A stretch of 64,000 nt of DNA. It comes from Pontibacter harenae (GTDB taxonomy: Bacteria > Bacteroidota > Bacteroidia > Cytophagales > Hymenobacteraceae). The translations under genes and the position numbers were made by a program. Of the stretch, positions 28,999-37,643 are shown piece after piece (within the stretch, counting starts at the first letter, position 1; every line of letters starts with the position of its first letter). The stretch spans positions 28,000-91,999 of the forward strand of contig NZ_JAJJWH010000018.1 of NCBI RefSeq assembly GCF_020907245.1, given 5' to 3'. Under the pieces are notes generated by a model. That model did not search any database and was not told where the DNA came from. It saw nothing but the letters and a program-made list of their open reading frames with translations.

Positions 28999-30420
28999 TT
29001 ACATCCCGCTTTTTCGGAAGCGAGATATCAACTTCTGCCAAAAGTCGACCTCTAATAAGCTTGAGTCGTTGCGTGCCTGGTACAGGAAAAACAAACCTAT
29101 GGGTAACAATATCAGGTTTGCGCCCCACATACCAGCTCCTACTTCCACCAAACCTTCGCGCGCCCACTTCTCTCCTAGTATAGCCAATACATACATTACT
29201 ATAAAGAAGACAATGGAAATAATAACTGGAACCCCAAGACCTCCTTTTTTGATGATGGCACCCAAAGGCGCGCCTATCAGAAACATAACGAGTATAGCGG
29301 CAGACTGCGTGTACTTTCTCCAAATTTCTATCTCGTAGTTGTTAGCATCACGAATAATTGCCTTTATCCTCTCTGCATAACCATTTGTATAACTTTTAAT
29401 GTTACGCGCTTTATTGAGAGCTAAACCCATAGTTTCAGGAGTATATGCAGGAAGTTCTCGCTCTATTTCTTTACCAGCTACCTTTAAGCCATTTTTCACT
29501 TTGCTCGTGTCAGCTTTAAAGTACATGTAAAAAGGGTCCAGACTGAGCGGAAAAAGCTCCACCTCTCTATTGCTATGCCTATGTAATGAATCTGTGATCG
29601 TATTCAACTGATGCACATTCTTCATCATTTTACTGTCTGAGAAGTATTCTTCTTTCGTACGTTCAAAATTAAAAGACGCAAGGCTGATAGCAATTTTACT
29701 TTCTTTAAAATTCTGTCTCACAAACTGTTCCGAAGAACTTCTATAACTAGAGTTGCTCTGGTCTACATACGTATTTCCCTTAAAAAGCTCCAATATAAGA
29801 TAGGTGTCGTTTAAAGAAGAGTACATTTTACCAGAATCTGCCAGAATAACAGTTGTATTCGCTCCTCCTTTGGTATGATCATAAATCATGATATCGCGAA
29901 GGGTTGTACCATCCTCCAGCTTTTCATTTATTTTAATGCTATACCCAGGAAGCCCATTGTAGAAAGCGCCTTCTTTAAAGTTCATGGCTGGCTTCTTCTG
30001 GCGTATGTCCCACAGCAAGCTATATGCTTTAAGGTTAGCCTTAGGAACTATTTGATTGTTGAAATAAAAAGCGCCAACACTTAGCAACACAACCAGTATA
30101 AAAACTGGGCGCAATATGCGGGGCAAAGCAATACCAGATGTTTTGATGGCGGTAAGCTCATGGTGTTCTCCCATTGTGCCGAAAGTCATGAGCGACGAAA
30201 GCAACACAGCAAGAGGGAGTGCCACTGGAGCCATATTAAGGCTAAAATAAAAAAGAAGTTCACCAAACACCTCCGCGCCCAGATCTTTACCAACTAATTC
30301 ATCCAGGTACTTCAGCATATACTGCGTGAGCAATATAAACTCAACTACAGCAAACGTGAGCAAGAACGGGCCGACGAACGACTTAATAATAAGCTTATCT
30401 AATTTTTTCATGTGCGCCAA
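28999..30420 (-). CDS. LptF/LptG-family (YjgP/YjgQ) permease
   Basis: A 473-residue inner-membrane protein of the family that forms the LPS-export permease with LptB. Three membrane helices lie in the first 125 residues and three in the last 110, separated by a large periplasmic domain that is longer than in the proteobacterial proteins, as is usual in Bacteroidota. The family block APVALPLAVLLSSLMTFGTMGEHHELTAIKTSGI is present. LptF and LptG cannot be told apart from this sequence. The start may be 30420 or the ATG three codons on (30411). Confidence 0.9.
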   Translation of the reverse strand: MAHMKKLDKLIIKSFVGPFLLTFAVVEFILLTQYMLKYLDELVGKDLGAEVFGELLFYFSLNMAPVALPLAVLLSSLMTFGTMGEHHELTAIKTSGIALPRILRPVFILVVLLSVGAFYFNNQIVPKANLKAYSLLWDIRQKKPAMNFKEGAFYNGLPGYSIKINEKLEDGTTLRDIMIYDHTKGGANTTVILADSGKMYSSLNDTYLILELFKGNTYVDQSNSSYRSSSEQFVRQNFKESKIAISLASFNFERTKEEYFSDSKMMKNVHQLNTITDSLHRHSNREVELFPLSLDPFYMYFKADTSKVKNGLKVAGKEIERELPAYTPETMGLALNKARNIKSYTNGYAERIKAIIRDANNYEIEIWRKYTQSAAILVMFLIGAPLGAIIKKGGLGVPVIISIVFFIVMYVLAILGEKWAREGLVEVGAGMWGANLILLPIGLFFLYQARNDSSLLEVDFWQKLISRFRKSGM

Positions 30421-30514
30421 TAAGGCCTTAGGTCATAATGGTTACTTTATGCTAACTGTAAACACAAAGTACCCAAAAATCGTGCAAAGATAAGCGGCTA
30501 CAGAAGATTAAGTA

Positions 30515-30919
30515 CTAACCGCCTACTTTTTCTCTCAGATTTTGCACTAGGTTGTCCCAAAGCTCTTCCAATTCTTCGTGATCCTCTTCTTCAGTATAAT
30601 CTACTATTCTCAGAAAGAGTTCCTGGGTTAGTTCGCTGGACTCGATGCTAAGATCGATATAAGCAGGATCTGAAACATGAGATTTGTTGTCATCCAGAAA
30701 ATTAAACCTAACAGAGCGGTTGGTACGAATACTTGTCATTTCGGCAAAATGAGAGCGGCCATCCCAAATAAAGTTGTATACCTTGTCCTCATCTATTTTT
30801 ACGTCGTCGCAAAACCACTGGGCTAAACCACTGGCACTACTTAGATAAGGGTATAATAGTTTTGCCGAAGCATTGATCGGAAATTCCCGAACAAATTTGG
30901 TCTTCGTATCTCTCATCAT
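30515..30919 (-). CDS. START-like (SRPBCC-superfamily) domain protein
   Basis: A 134-residue cytoplasmic protein with the SRPBCC/START-like pattern: an N-terminal strand (KTKFVREFPINASAKLLYPYLSSASGLAQWFCDDV), several beta strands and an acidic C-terminal helix (EEEDHEELEELWDNLVQNLREKV). The single-domain form is conserved in Bacteroidota next to core genes; the ligand is unknown. Two adjacent ATGs (30919 and 30916) could both start it. Confidence 0.8.
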   Translation of the reverse strand: MMRDTKTKFVREFPINASAKLLYPYLSSASGLAQWFCDDVKIDEDKVYNFIWDGRSHFAEMTSIRTNRSVRFNFLDDNKSHVSDPAYIDLSIESSELTQELFLRIVDYTEEEDHEELEELWDNLVQNLREKVGG

Positions 30920-31012
30920 AATTGAATGTTCTAAGTGTATGGGTAATTATACATATTATATTCTGATTTTTAAACATCTAGAAAATTAAATATTTTTTTT
31001 CTTGAAGAACTA

Positions 31013-31044
31013 TTGTGCATTTAAAAAACATTACCCTATATTTG
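31013..31044 (+). promoter_or_regulatory. promoter of the tRNA-Met gene
   Basis: A TTG at 31013-31015 and a perfect TAnnTTTG (TATATTTG) at 31037-31044 are 21 nt apart, the Bacteroidota sigma-70 layout, with the tRNA beginning 11 nt after the -7 box. Confidence 0.65.
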
Positions 31045-31055
31045 CACCACAATTC

Positions 31056-31129
31056 GGCGGGGTAGCTCAGATGGTTAGAGCGCAGGATTCATAACCCTGA
31101 GGTCGGCAGTTCGATTCTGCTCCCCGCTA
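31056..31129 (+). tRNA. tRNA-Met (CAT anticodon)
   Basis: The cloverleaf folds fully: acceptor stem GGCGGGG with CCCCGCT, D-stem GCTC/GAGC, anticodon arm with loop TTCATAA (anticodon CAT), and T-arm GGCAG-TTCGATT-CTGCT. CCA is not fully encoded. The innermost anticodon-stem pair is an A-C mismatch. The CAT anticodon and a standard G-U acceptor end suggest elongator Met, though a lysidine-modified tRNA-Ile cannot be excluded. The last 16 bases of the gene form part of the att core of the element that follows. Confidence 0.95.
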
Positions 31130-31130
31130 C
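31114..31130 (+). repeat. att core, left copy (attL)
   Basis: The 17-bp sequence ATTCTGCTCCCCGCTAC is the 3' part of tRNA-Met plus one base and recurs exactly at 37644-37660. The bases flanking the two copies differ on both sides, so 17 bp is the exact length of the repeat. Confidence 0.88.
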
Positions 31131-31142
31131 ATACAAAACAGA

Positions 31143-31185
31143 AACCCGTTGTAGGTCAATCACTTACAACGGGTTTTTTGTTTTT
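31143..31185 (+). terminator. element-borne terminator now serving tRNA-Met
   Basis: An 11-bp perfect stem (31143-31153 and 31165-31175) is followed by TTTTTTGTTTTT. It lies inside the element, so integration has supplied the tRNA gene with a new terminator. Confidence 0.85.
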
Positions 31186-31203
31186 GCTAACTATTCGCTA
31201 ACT
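31186..31203 (+). repeat. putative integrase arm-type site (left)
   Basis: GCTAACTATTCGCTAACT contains the heptamer GCTAACT twice and recurs with one change at 37536-37553, just inside the other end of the element. Paired sites like this flanking an att core are typical of tyrosine-integrase arm sites. Confidence 0.55.
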
Positions 31204-31455
31204 AATCTTCAAAAATAGCCCTTGTCTTAATTAAGATTTGATGGATACCTGTTTTTAAATACTCAAGAGAATTAACCCATATAAATAAGAGTGATAACCA
31301 CCTCTTATACTGGTTCATTAGCTACTAATTTAAGATAATCAACCTGAATTCCATTATATATAATAATTAAAGATTATCTCTTAATATTTACCACCAAGTG
31401 CGATAGTTTAGTTAATTTCGGCTTTACTTCCTGAGATACTAAGAATAAATCTGAG

Positions 31456-32823
31456 ATGGAAAAGAGATTCCCGTATGGTGACCAGTTCTCACCTGATAAA
31501 ATAACGTGGTCAGAACTTATTAGGATTATTGAAGCTAACAAAGGCGACAAAAAGAACCTAACTGAGGAAATAGGCAACACATACTTTAGCAGTAGTCGTG
31601 GAGCCAATAAAGGGAAGATGGCAATGAACTGTGTTCTTAGTATTAAGAGCTACGGATTAATCAACGATACAGGAAGCAGCTATAGTACAACAGATATATT
31701 TGACACTATAAAAAGCGAAGCTAATGATGCTAACAGGTATATCATATTTGCGAAACATATATTAGCTAATGTAGAAGGATTAAATCTACTTAAAGCTATT
31801 GATGCAATGCATGCTCGTGGTGAGGCTTTACAGTTAGAAGACATCAACTACGAATTAATTGATGCTGGTTATAAAATCTCAACTTCCTGCACATATGTAA
31901 GCACCATGAAAGCTTGGCTGTATAGGGCAGGTGTTTTTTCAGATAAAAGCTCATATCATATTGATTGGAGTGTTGTAAACAGTTTGTTGGGGTTAGACAA
32001 ACATCTAATTGATGAACTTTACAAACTTGATAACCAGCAAAAGTATTTTTTAATGTCAATGCTTTCCTTAGGAGCAGTAAGTTTTACAACAGCAAGTGCA
32101 ATAGCAAGCCATACAAGAAACATATATAAGATAAGACTAACTTCTAAATCGTTAGTAAAGGAAGTTTTAGAGCCATTAGCAGATTTAGGATTAATTGAGA
32201 CTCTTAAATCAACAGGTGGTAGAGGTGCAAAATCACATCAAGTTAAATTAACTCCTAAAGGGGTTAATGAATTATTAGAGCCTCTAATAAAGCAATTATC
32301 GGAGGTAACAGGCCATACTTTATTATCCCTAAATAAACCTTTTGCTGAAGTAGTAAAAGACCTCTCCCATACTAATACTTATATTAAAGGTGAAGCATTA
32401 GAGTTATTAGCTATATGGCTTATTAGAATATTAGACCTAAAATTCACTCAATGGCGAAAAAGAGATAAAGAAACAGGTGGTGCTGAAGTTGATGTGCTTG
32501 CTGCCAGTGATAAAATAGTTTATAACAGATGGCAAATACAGTGTAAAAATACTGTTAGCCCTGTTAGCGTAGAAGTTGTTGCTAAAGAAATTGGACTAAC
32601 CTTTTTAACAAAAGCAGATGTTGTTATGGTAGTTACTACCAGCAACTTTACAAGAGATGCCCACCAGTATGCAGAAGAAGTACTGAACCACTCAAGGTAT
32701 TATCTGATACTACTTGATGGAAAAGATATAAAGTTGATAGAAAAAGACAATACAGCTATAATTGAGATATTAAATCAGAAAGCTAAAGCTGTATTTGCAA
32801 GGAAGGAATTGAGCAGAAGCTAA
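31456..32823 (+). CDS. restriction endonuclease with winged-helix N-terminus and Mrr-like catalytic domain
   Basis: A 455-residue protein. Residues 1-180 look helical, and 190-290 look like a winged-helix DNA-binding region (LADLGLIETLKSTGGRGAKSHQVKLTPKGVNELL). Residues about 308-440 form a PD-(D/E)XK nuclease of Mrr type: Glu313 (KGEALELL), Asp346 (GGAEVDVLA) and the QxK motif Gln362/Lys364 (WQIQCKNT). It lies 19 bp upstream of a PvuII-type methyltransferase gene, which argues that it is the restriction partner. It does not resemble R.PvuII, which is far smaller. The AT-rich codon use fits its place in the element. The recognition site is not known. Confidence 0.75.
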   Translation: MEKRFPYGDQFSPDKITWSELIRIIEANKGDKKNLTEEIGNTYFSSSRGANKGKMAMNCVLSIKSYGLINDTGSSYSTTDIFDTIKSEANDANRYIIFAKHILANVEGLNLLKAIDAMHARGEALQLEDINYELIDAGYKISTSCTYVSTMKAWLYRAGVFSDKSSYHIDWSVVNSLLGLDKHLIDELYKLDNQQKYFLMSMLSLGAVSFTTASAIASHTRNIYKIRLTSKSLVKEVLEPLADLGLIETLKSTGGRGAKSHQVKLTPKGVNELLEPLIKQLSEVTGHTLLSLNKPFAEVVKDLSHTNTYIKGEALELLAIWLIRILDLKFTQWRKRDKETGGAEVDVLAASDKIVYNRWQIQCKNTVSPVSVEVVAKEIGLTFLTKADVVMVVTTSNFTRDAHQYAEEVLNHSRYYLILLDGKDIKLIEKDNTAIIEILNQKAKAVFARKELSRS

Positions 32824-32842
32824 TATTTTATAATACACTATT

Positions 32843-33802
32843 ATGATTAATGAATTATTACCATTGTTTAACAATACTGAAGGGGTAAATACATTCTACG
32901 ATACTGAAAAAGGTACTGCTGTTTTAGGCGATAGTTTTGAAGTAATGAGCAAAATGCAGGATAACTCTGTAAACCTAATTCTTACATCGCCACCCTTTGC
33001 ATTAACAAGAAAAAAGGAATATGGCAATAAGAGTGCTGATGAATATGTAGATTGGTTTATGAACTTTGCAAGAGAGTTTTATAGAATCTTAGCTCCTGAT
33101 GGTTCTTTAGTAATTGACTTAGGTGGAGCCTATCTTCCTGGGTACCCCACAAGGTCTGTTTATCAGTTTGAATTACTTGTACGAATGGTAAAAGAGCTAA
33201 ACTTCTTCTTAGCTCAAGAATTCTACCATTACAATCCATCAAGATTGCCAGCACCTGCTGAATGGGTAACAGTAAGAAGAATTCGAGTAAAAGATTCTGT
33301 TAACGTGGTATGGTGGCTCTCTAAGACTGAGTTCCCAAAAGCATCAAACAGGAATGTGCTTAAGGAATATAGCGATAGCATGAAGAGCTTGTTAAAGAAT
33401 GGATATAAAGCAAAGCTAAGACCAAGTGGACATGATATATCTGATAACTTTAGCAAGAACAATGAAGGTGCAATTCCTGCTAATTTGCTTGAGTTAGCAA
33501 ATACCGAATCAAACTCTTCATATATGCAGCGATGCAAAGCAGCAGGTATTAAACCCCATCCAGCAAGATTCCCTAAAGGTTTCTCTGATTTCTTTATAAA
33601 GTTCTTAACTGATGAAAACGATATAGTATTTGAACCCTTTGGAGGTTCTAATACAACAGGTTCTTCAGCAGAAGAACTCAATCGTCATTGGCTATCTGTA
33701 GAGCTTAACCAAGATTATCTTGAAGGTAGTATATTTAGATTTCCTGAGTTGATTGTAGATGAAGCAGAACCTAATAATACTCAATTGGATTTAAACATTT
33801 AG
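32843..33802 (+). CDS. site-specific DNA methyltransferase (N4-cytosine, PvuII type)
   Basis: A 319-residue beta-class methyltransferase with the catalytic motif IV (TSPPF, residues 48-52) in the N-terminal half and the SAM-binding motif I (FEPFGGSNTTG, 263-273) near the C-terminus. SPPF/Y is the form usual for N4-cytosine enzymes. Several blocks (ALTRKKEYGN, VWWLSKTEFPKA, RPSGHDI, HPARFP) match what I recall of M.PvuII, which acts on CAGCTG, so the same or a related site is plausible but unproven. It should protect DNA against the adjacent nuclease. The gene ends at an 8-bp terminator. Confidence 0.88.
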   Translation: MINELLPLFNNTEGVNTFYDTEKGTAVLGDSFEVMSKMQDNSVNLILTSPPFALTRKKEYGNKSADEYVDWFMNFAREFYRILAPDGSLVIDLGGAYLPGYPTRSVYQFELLVRMVKELNFFLAQEFYHYNPSRLPAPAEWVTVRRIRVKDSVNVVWWLSKTEFPKASNRNVLKEYSDSMKSLLKNGYKAKLRPSGHDISDNFSKNNEGAIPANLLELANTESNSSYMQRCKAAGIKPHPARFPKGFSDFFIKFLTDENDIVFEPFGGSNTTGSSAEELNRHWLSVELNQDYLEGSIFRFPELIVDEAEPNNTQLDLNI

Positions 33803-33808
33803 GTAATT

Positions 33809-33836
33809 AAGCTGGCTCAAAAGGCCAGCTTTTTTA
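33809..33836 (+). terminator. intrinsic terminator after the R-M genes
   Basis: An 8-bp stem (AAGCTGGC 33809-33816 with GCCAGCTT 33824-33831) with a 7-nt loop is followed by a T run. Confidence 0.8.
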
Positions 33837-33839
33837 TTG

Positions 33840-34300
33840 GTTCCAATACTAATGTTATCGCCAAATTTTAAGCAAACTCAAGTTCCAATACTACCATCAT
33901 AACCTACATGTAAATGCAATAAAGCCTAATATGTATTAGTAGAACCAGCAAAAAAAACCTTAAAATATAAAGCTCAAATATCAAACCTTTTGGCACGTTT
34001 ACCCCTCGGGGGGCGTATCCTTTGTTTACCCACGCCTCCTACCCCACCCCCTCATTTACGGGGAAGTACAGATATATGACCTGTACAATTTTTGGCATTG
34101 AGAATCCAATCCAAGCCCCTACATATCTACATTGTTGGAAAAAAAATTAAAAAATTTTCTACAGTTTTTAATTGTCGCTTTTAAAACATATTATTGGTAT
34201 AATAGAAAAACTGTGGCTACAGTATTTATTATAAAATAATATATAACTAACCTATTTTAAAATCATAGCTCATGGTAATAGAGAGGTTAGTGCCAGTAAT
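33840..34300. other. non-coding region with candidate replication origin of the element
   Basis: This 500-bp gap just upstream of the Rep gene contains a 12-bp direct repeat (GTTCCAATACTA at 33840-33851 and 33882-33893). A C-rich block at about 33,998-34,065 holds a CCCCTCGGGG palindrome, and a strongly A/T-rich stretch (about 34,135-34,260) follows it. A short GC-rich palindrome next to an AT-rich zone beside a Rep gene is the usual layout of a rolling-circle origin. No nick site can be named from the sequence alone. Confidence 0.35.
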
Positions 34301-34305
34301 AAAAA

Positions 34306-35658
34306 TTGACAATGAATATACAACAACAGGTTACCGACCATATTAATAATGAAGGTTTAGGATGCGAAAACCAATACACTATAACCCTCGACAGATTAGC
34401 AACATACTCAATAAGCAAAAACAATCACCCTCTACTTACTAAGTGCATACTTGATAGAGACTATATAAGGAAGGATGATAAATACCTAATAAACAAGAGT
34501 ATAATATTACATCAAGAGTGGAATTACTTAGATAAACTTGGGCGTAAGGAAACACATTACTCACATGCATTTAACCTTTACTATGATAACTATTATGTAG
34601 CAAACCTCTTTACAGATGGCTACAGAAATAACTCTAAAGAGTATGTGAAGCTTGAATTTGTAAATAGTGTATTTTATGAGGCTGACTGGCAATATTATTA
34701 TCCAAGAATACTTGATGCATTAAATCTTAACCATCATGACTTAGCAGAAGTGGAGATTGCATTTGATAGTTATAATGTGTTTGACAGGCTCCAGTATATT
34801 GTTACTAAAAGCAATAAGTTTATAAAAGAAGGCTATGACTATATGCATTTAGGTAAAGCATTTATTAGCATACATAACAATAGCTCAACTATTAATATTG
34901 GTAGCAAAAATTCCTCAGGTAAAACAATTGCAGGTTATAATAAATCTGCACATATAGAGAAGTACCCCAATCAACAGTATAAACTTGCCTATTATAAAGC
35001 CCTTGGCATGGATGTTACTAAACCAATACAGCGTATAGAGCTAAGAATGAACAATAGCTATATGTGTGATAAAAATATTGGTATAGAAGACTTAACAGCA
35101 CCAGAAATACTTTGGTCAGTTTTCAGAACACATGCTGAAGAGATGCTAAGATTTAGGGCAATGAAAGTACATGAAGCTAAGAAGGATAAATATGGCAAAC
35201 TGGTTTATAAAACATTTAACCTTATTAACTTTAATAATATACCGTTGATGCCATTTAGAAAGCCTCAGATAAACGATACCATCTTACCTGACCTTACACC
35301 TTATAAAATAAGAGAACGCTTCAAATCACTCTTATATATATTTATTGAGGGTGGTGCTGAAACACTAATTGAGACTATCAAAGATTTCATCTCTAACAGA
35401 AAACATAGTTTAGTTGATGCTAAATTAAGGACTATTGCTAATAGTGCTGAGGTAAATGAAACTAACAGAAATCTATACAGGAAACTTACGAAAAGCTATA
35501 TTAAACAACATAAAGTAAATGCAATAACGGCTCAAATAGAGCAAAGAAGGAGAGAAATCGAGTTTAAGATATTTGATGCCCCATCACAAAAGACTATACT
35601 CTCTGTCTCTAAAATATCACAGCTATTTACTACTTCAACAAGAATAGAGCTACAATAA
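34306..35658 (+). CDS. replication initiation protein, Rep_trans/RstA-like
   Basis: A 450-residue AT-rich gene. The middle of the protein shows blocks reminiscent of the replication initiation factor family that includes filamentous-phage RstA and plasmid Rep_trans proteins: LAEVEIAFDSYN, then STINIGSKNSSGKTIAGYNKSAHIEK, then PIQRIELRMNN. In that family a Tyr in or near these blocks nicks the origin; Tyr in AGYNKS is a candidate. The N-terminal 100 and C-terminal 150 residues do not resemble anything I can name. The start could be the first ATG at 34306 or the ATG two codons later. The call is by pattern and moderately sure. Confidence 0.6.
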   Translation: MTMNIQQQVTDHINNEGLGCENQYTITLDRLATYSISKNNHPLLTKCILDRDYIRKDDKYLINKSIILHQEWNYLDKLGRKETHYSHAFNLYYDNYYVANLFTDGYRNNSKEYVKLEFVNSVFYEADWQYYYPRILDALNLNHHDLAEVEIAFDSYNVFDRLQYIVTKSNKFIKEGYDYMHLGKAFISIHNNSSTINIGSKNSSGKTIAGYNKSAHIEKYPNQQYKLAYYKALGMDVTKPIQRIELRMNNSYMCDKNIGIEDLTAPEILWSVFRTHAEEMLRFRAMKVHEAKKDKYGKLVYKTFNLINFNNIPLMPFRKPQINDTILPDLTPYKIRERFKSLLYIFIEGGAETLIETIKDFISNRKHSLVDAKLRTIANSAEVNETNRNLYRKLTKSYIKQHKVNAITAQIEQRRREIEFKIFDAPSQKTILSVSKISQLFTTSTRIELQ

Positions 35659-35682
35659 AATTATATTACAGTATTTATTAAT

Positions 35683-35841
35683 ATGAACAGAGTTACAAGA
35701 AAAGATAAAACAATAAGATTTAGAATAACAGAAGGGATGTATAAAGAACTAATTCAATTCAGTAAGAATAATAATAAGACTTACAGCCACCTATTACGCT
35801 CTATGGTTAAAAATATACTAACTGGTAACACAACCCCTTAA
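35683..35841 (+). CDS. small ribbon-helix-helix-like protein
   Basis: A 52-residue ORF beginning at the ATG at 35683 (MNRVTRKDKTIRFRITEGMY...) and ending in TAA. One basic beta strand (KTIRFRI) followed by two helices (EGMYKELIQFSKNNN and YSHLLRSMVKNIL) is the ribbon-helix-helix pattern of CopG/MobC-like DNA-binding proteins. It starts 24 bp after the Rep gene and probably controls copy number or Rep expression. Confidence 0.6.
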   Translation: MNRVTRKDKTIRFRITEGMYKELIQFSKNNNKTYSHLLRSMVKNILTGNTTP

Positions 35842-35852
35842 CATTTGACACT

Positions 35853-36326
35853 TTATTTGTTATTGAGATACTGTCTAATATCAGATTGAGCTATACGCTG
35901 ACCTTTAATACCCTTTAATTGAATTGGGTTAAAATAACCTAAGTTGATAAGATTATAAACTGTTTGTCTTGTCACAGCCAAAATCTTAGCAACCTCCTGA
36001 ATAGTATAAAGCTGAAGATTGTCTTCGGTCTTAGTATTCTCAATAAGCCCAAGATGTTGCAATAAATAGTGACAATCAAGGGTAAAGTGAATACTCTCAG
36101 CCTCATTGAGAAAGCTTGACCTAACAACAGTTTTGATAATTCCTAAATGCCTTAGGTTTTCAATATAATCAACTGCACTACCTTTAAAATAGCCATCAAA
36201 GAAACTTGATACATACCCAAGTAACTGCGTTTCATACTGGAATTCAACGATTAGCCCTACTCTTGGGAATAGGGCTTCGTTATACTTCTGATGGTGAAAT
36301 AACTTTTGCATCGTTATAGATTCCAT
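35853..36326 (-). CDS. helix-turn-helix protein, excisionase-like
   Basis: The 157-residue protein ends in a clear MerR/excisionase-type HTH (LYTIQEVAKILAVTRQTVYNLINLGYF, then a wing and SDIRQYLNN). The N-terminal 95 residues are unrecognised. The gene begins inside the last codons of the integrase gene (13-bp overlap), so the two are co-translated. By position and domain it is the likely recombination directionality factor or a repressor of the element. Confidence 0.75.
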   Translation of the reverse strand: MESITMQKLFHHQKYNEALFPRVGLIVEFQYETQLLGYVSSFFDGYFKGSAVDYIENLRHLGIIKTVVRSSFLNEAESIHFTLDCHYLLQHLGLIENTKTEDNLQLYTIQEVAKILAVTRQTVYNLINLGYFNPIQLKGIKGQRIAQSDIRQYLNNK

Positions 36327-37513
36327 TTATCCATTTCAGCTTCCTTAATACGATTACTATGCTCAACGTACTTTTTGAAGCTTCTATAGTCTCTGTGCCC
36401 TGTCATTGCCATTACAACATCCTGTCTGATACCAAGCTCTAACGATAATGATGCAAAAGTTCTACGTCCAGCATGGCTGCTAATAAGCTCGCACTTTTCT
36501 TTAGCTTCATCCTCGACCTTACCACCTTTTAACTTATGCATTGCCACCACCTCTGTAATGCCAGCAGCACGACAAGCATCTTTGATTGCTTCATTAAATT
36601 TTTGGTTGGAAATACTGAGGGGTGTTATATCATTTCCATGTTTCTCAAGAATTGCCTTAGAATACTTATTCAACGGAATTGATACTATCTCTTGAGTTTT
36701 ACTTGCTCTATGTCTAATGTGCCCATTTACTACATGGTGTGGCTTAATGCTCAAAGCATCACTAAATCTAAGACCAGTTGAGCATAAGAAAACGAATAGG
36801 TCACGAGCATTATCAATCCTATTATTGGTTGTCTCTAAAACAAACAGAGCATCTAATTCAGATTTAGTTAAAGTTATGATTTGCGTTGAAACAGTTTTAG
36901 GTAACTGCCATTTTTTATAAGTAAGATTATCATTTAAACCTCTTTCAGTCAGGTAATTTAAGAATATCCTAAAAATTTCGGTTCGCTTATAGATAGTGTT
37001 GTTACTCTGTTTCTTTCTGCAAAATGAGCAAAATTCATCATAGAACTTAACATCTAAACTCTTAGGATATAATGTCTTCTTTGTTTCTTCCTCAAAATCA
37101 ACAAGTGTATTATATAGGCCAACGATATTTTTCATACCGTTTTCTGTAAGGCTCTTACTTTTGAAAGCCTTATACTGTTCAAATAACTGTATAAGTGTTG
37201 CCTCAGGCTCTATGTTTGTTCGCTTTTCAAACTCTAACTTTATATCAGTAAGAGTAGCTCCATCTTTTTCTCTTATGACCTGCTGTACCTCAAGCTTTTT
37301 CTTGATTATAGCATTATTTATGTCACTATAGCCTGCATAACCTGCTGTCACTTCTTGTTTTCTACCCCAATATTTAGGTGGAACTTTCTCACCAGTCGGA
37401 ATGCGAATGATTTCTTTCTTACCTCCTTTGGGATTAATTGAAACTTCAACATAAATAACACATAAGCCTGCTCTGTTTGGCTTAGTCTTCTGCAACATCA
37501 GTCTTACATTCAT
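36314..37513 (-). CDS. tyrosine-type site-specific recombinase (integrase)
   Basis: A 399-residue integrase. Residues 1-95 form an arm-binding domain (NPKGGKKEIIRIPTGEKVPPKYW), about 103-200 a SAM-like core-binding domain, and 215-395 the catalytic domain. The catalytic set is complete: Arg249 (STGLRFSDA), Lys272 (ASKTQE), His347 and Arg350 (SHAGRRTF), His373 (TGHRDY) and the nucleophile Tyr382 (KKYVEH). The gene starts about 130 bp inside attR, the usual place for an element's integrase. It should recombine the 17-bp core in tRNA-Met. Confidence 0.93.
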   Translation of the reverse strand: MNVRLMLQKTKPNRAGLCVIYVEVSINPKGGKKEIIRIPTGEKVPPKYWGRKQEVTAGYAGYSDINNAIIKKKLEVQQVIREKDGATLTDIKLEFEKRTNIEPEATLIQLFEQYKAFKSKSLTENGMKNIVGLYNTLVDFEEETKKTLYPKSLDVKFYDEFCSFCRKKQSNNTIYKRTEIFRIFLNYLTERGLNDNLTYKKWQLPKTVSTQIITLTKSELDALFVLETTNNRIDNARDLFVFLCSTGLRFSDALSIKPHHVVNGHIRHRASKTQEIVSIPLNKYSKAILEKHGNDITPLSISNQKFNEAIKDACRAAGITEVVAMHKLKGGKVEDEAKEKCELISSHAGRRTFASLSLELGIRQDVVMAMTGHRDYRSFKKYVEHSNRIKEAEMDKWNL

Positions 37514-37535
37514 TTTTAGATATATTTAGAGTAGT

Positions 37536-37553
37536 GCTAACTATTTGCTAACT
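37536..37553 (+). repeat. putative integrase arm-type site (right)
   Basis: GCTAACTATTTGCTAACT differs at one base from the 31186-31203 copy and lies in the same orientation between the integrase start and attR. After excision the two copies would flank the att core on both sides. Confidence 0.55.
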
Positions 37554-37643
37554 CAATATATGTCAATTAATGTAAAACCCAATGCTAAAACCTTAATTAA
37601 GTTCTTGATACGCAAAATTTAAACGCATTCTAAATAGGGTGTT

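Noticed and set aside
28985..29323. A 112-residue ORF overlapping the 3' end of the LptF/G gene
   Set aside because: It lies in another frame of a well-supported gene and shows no family features.
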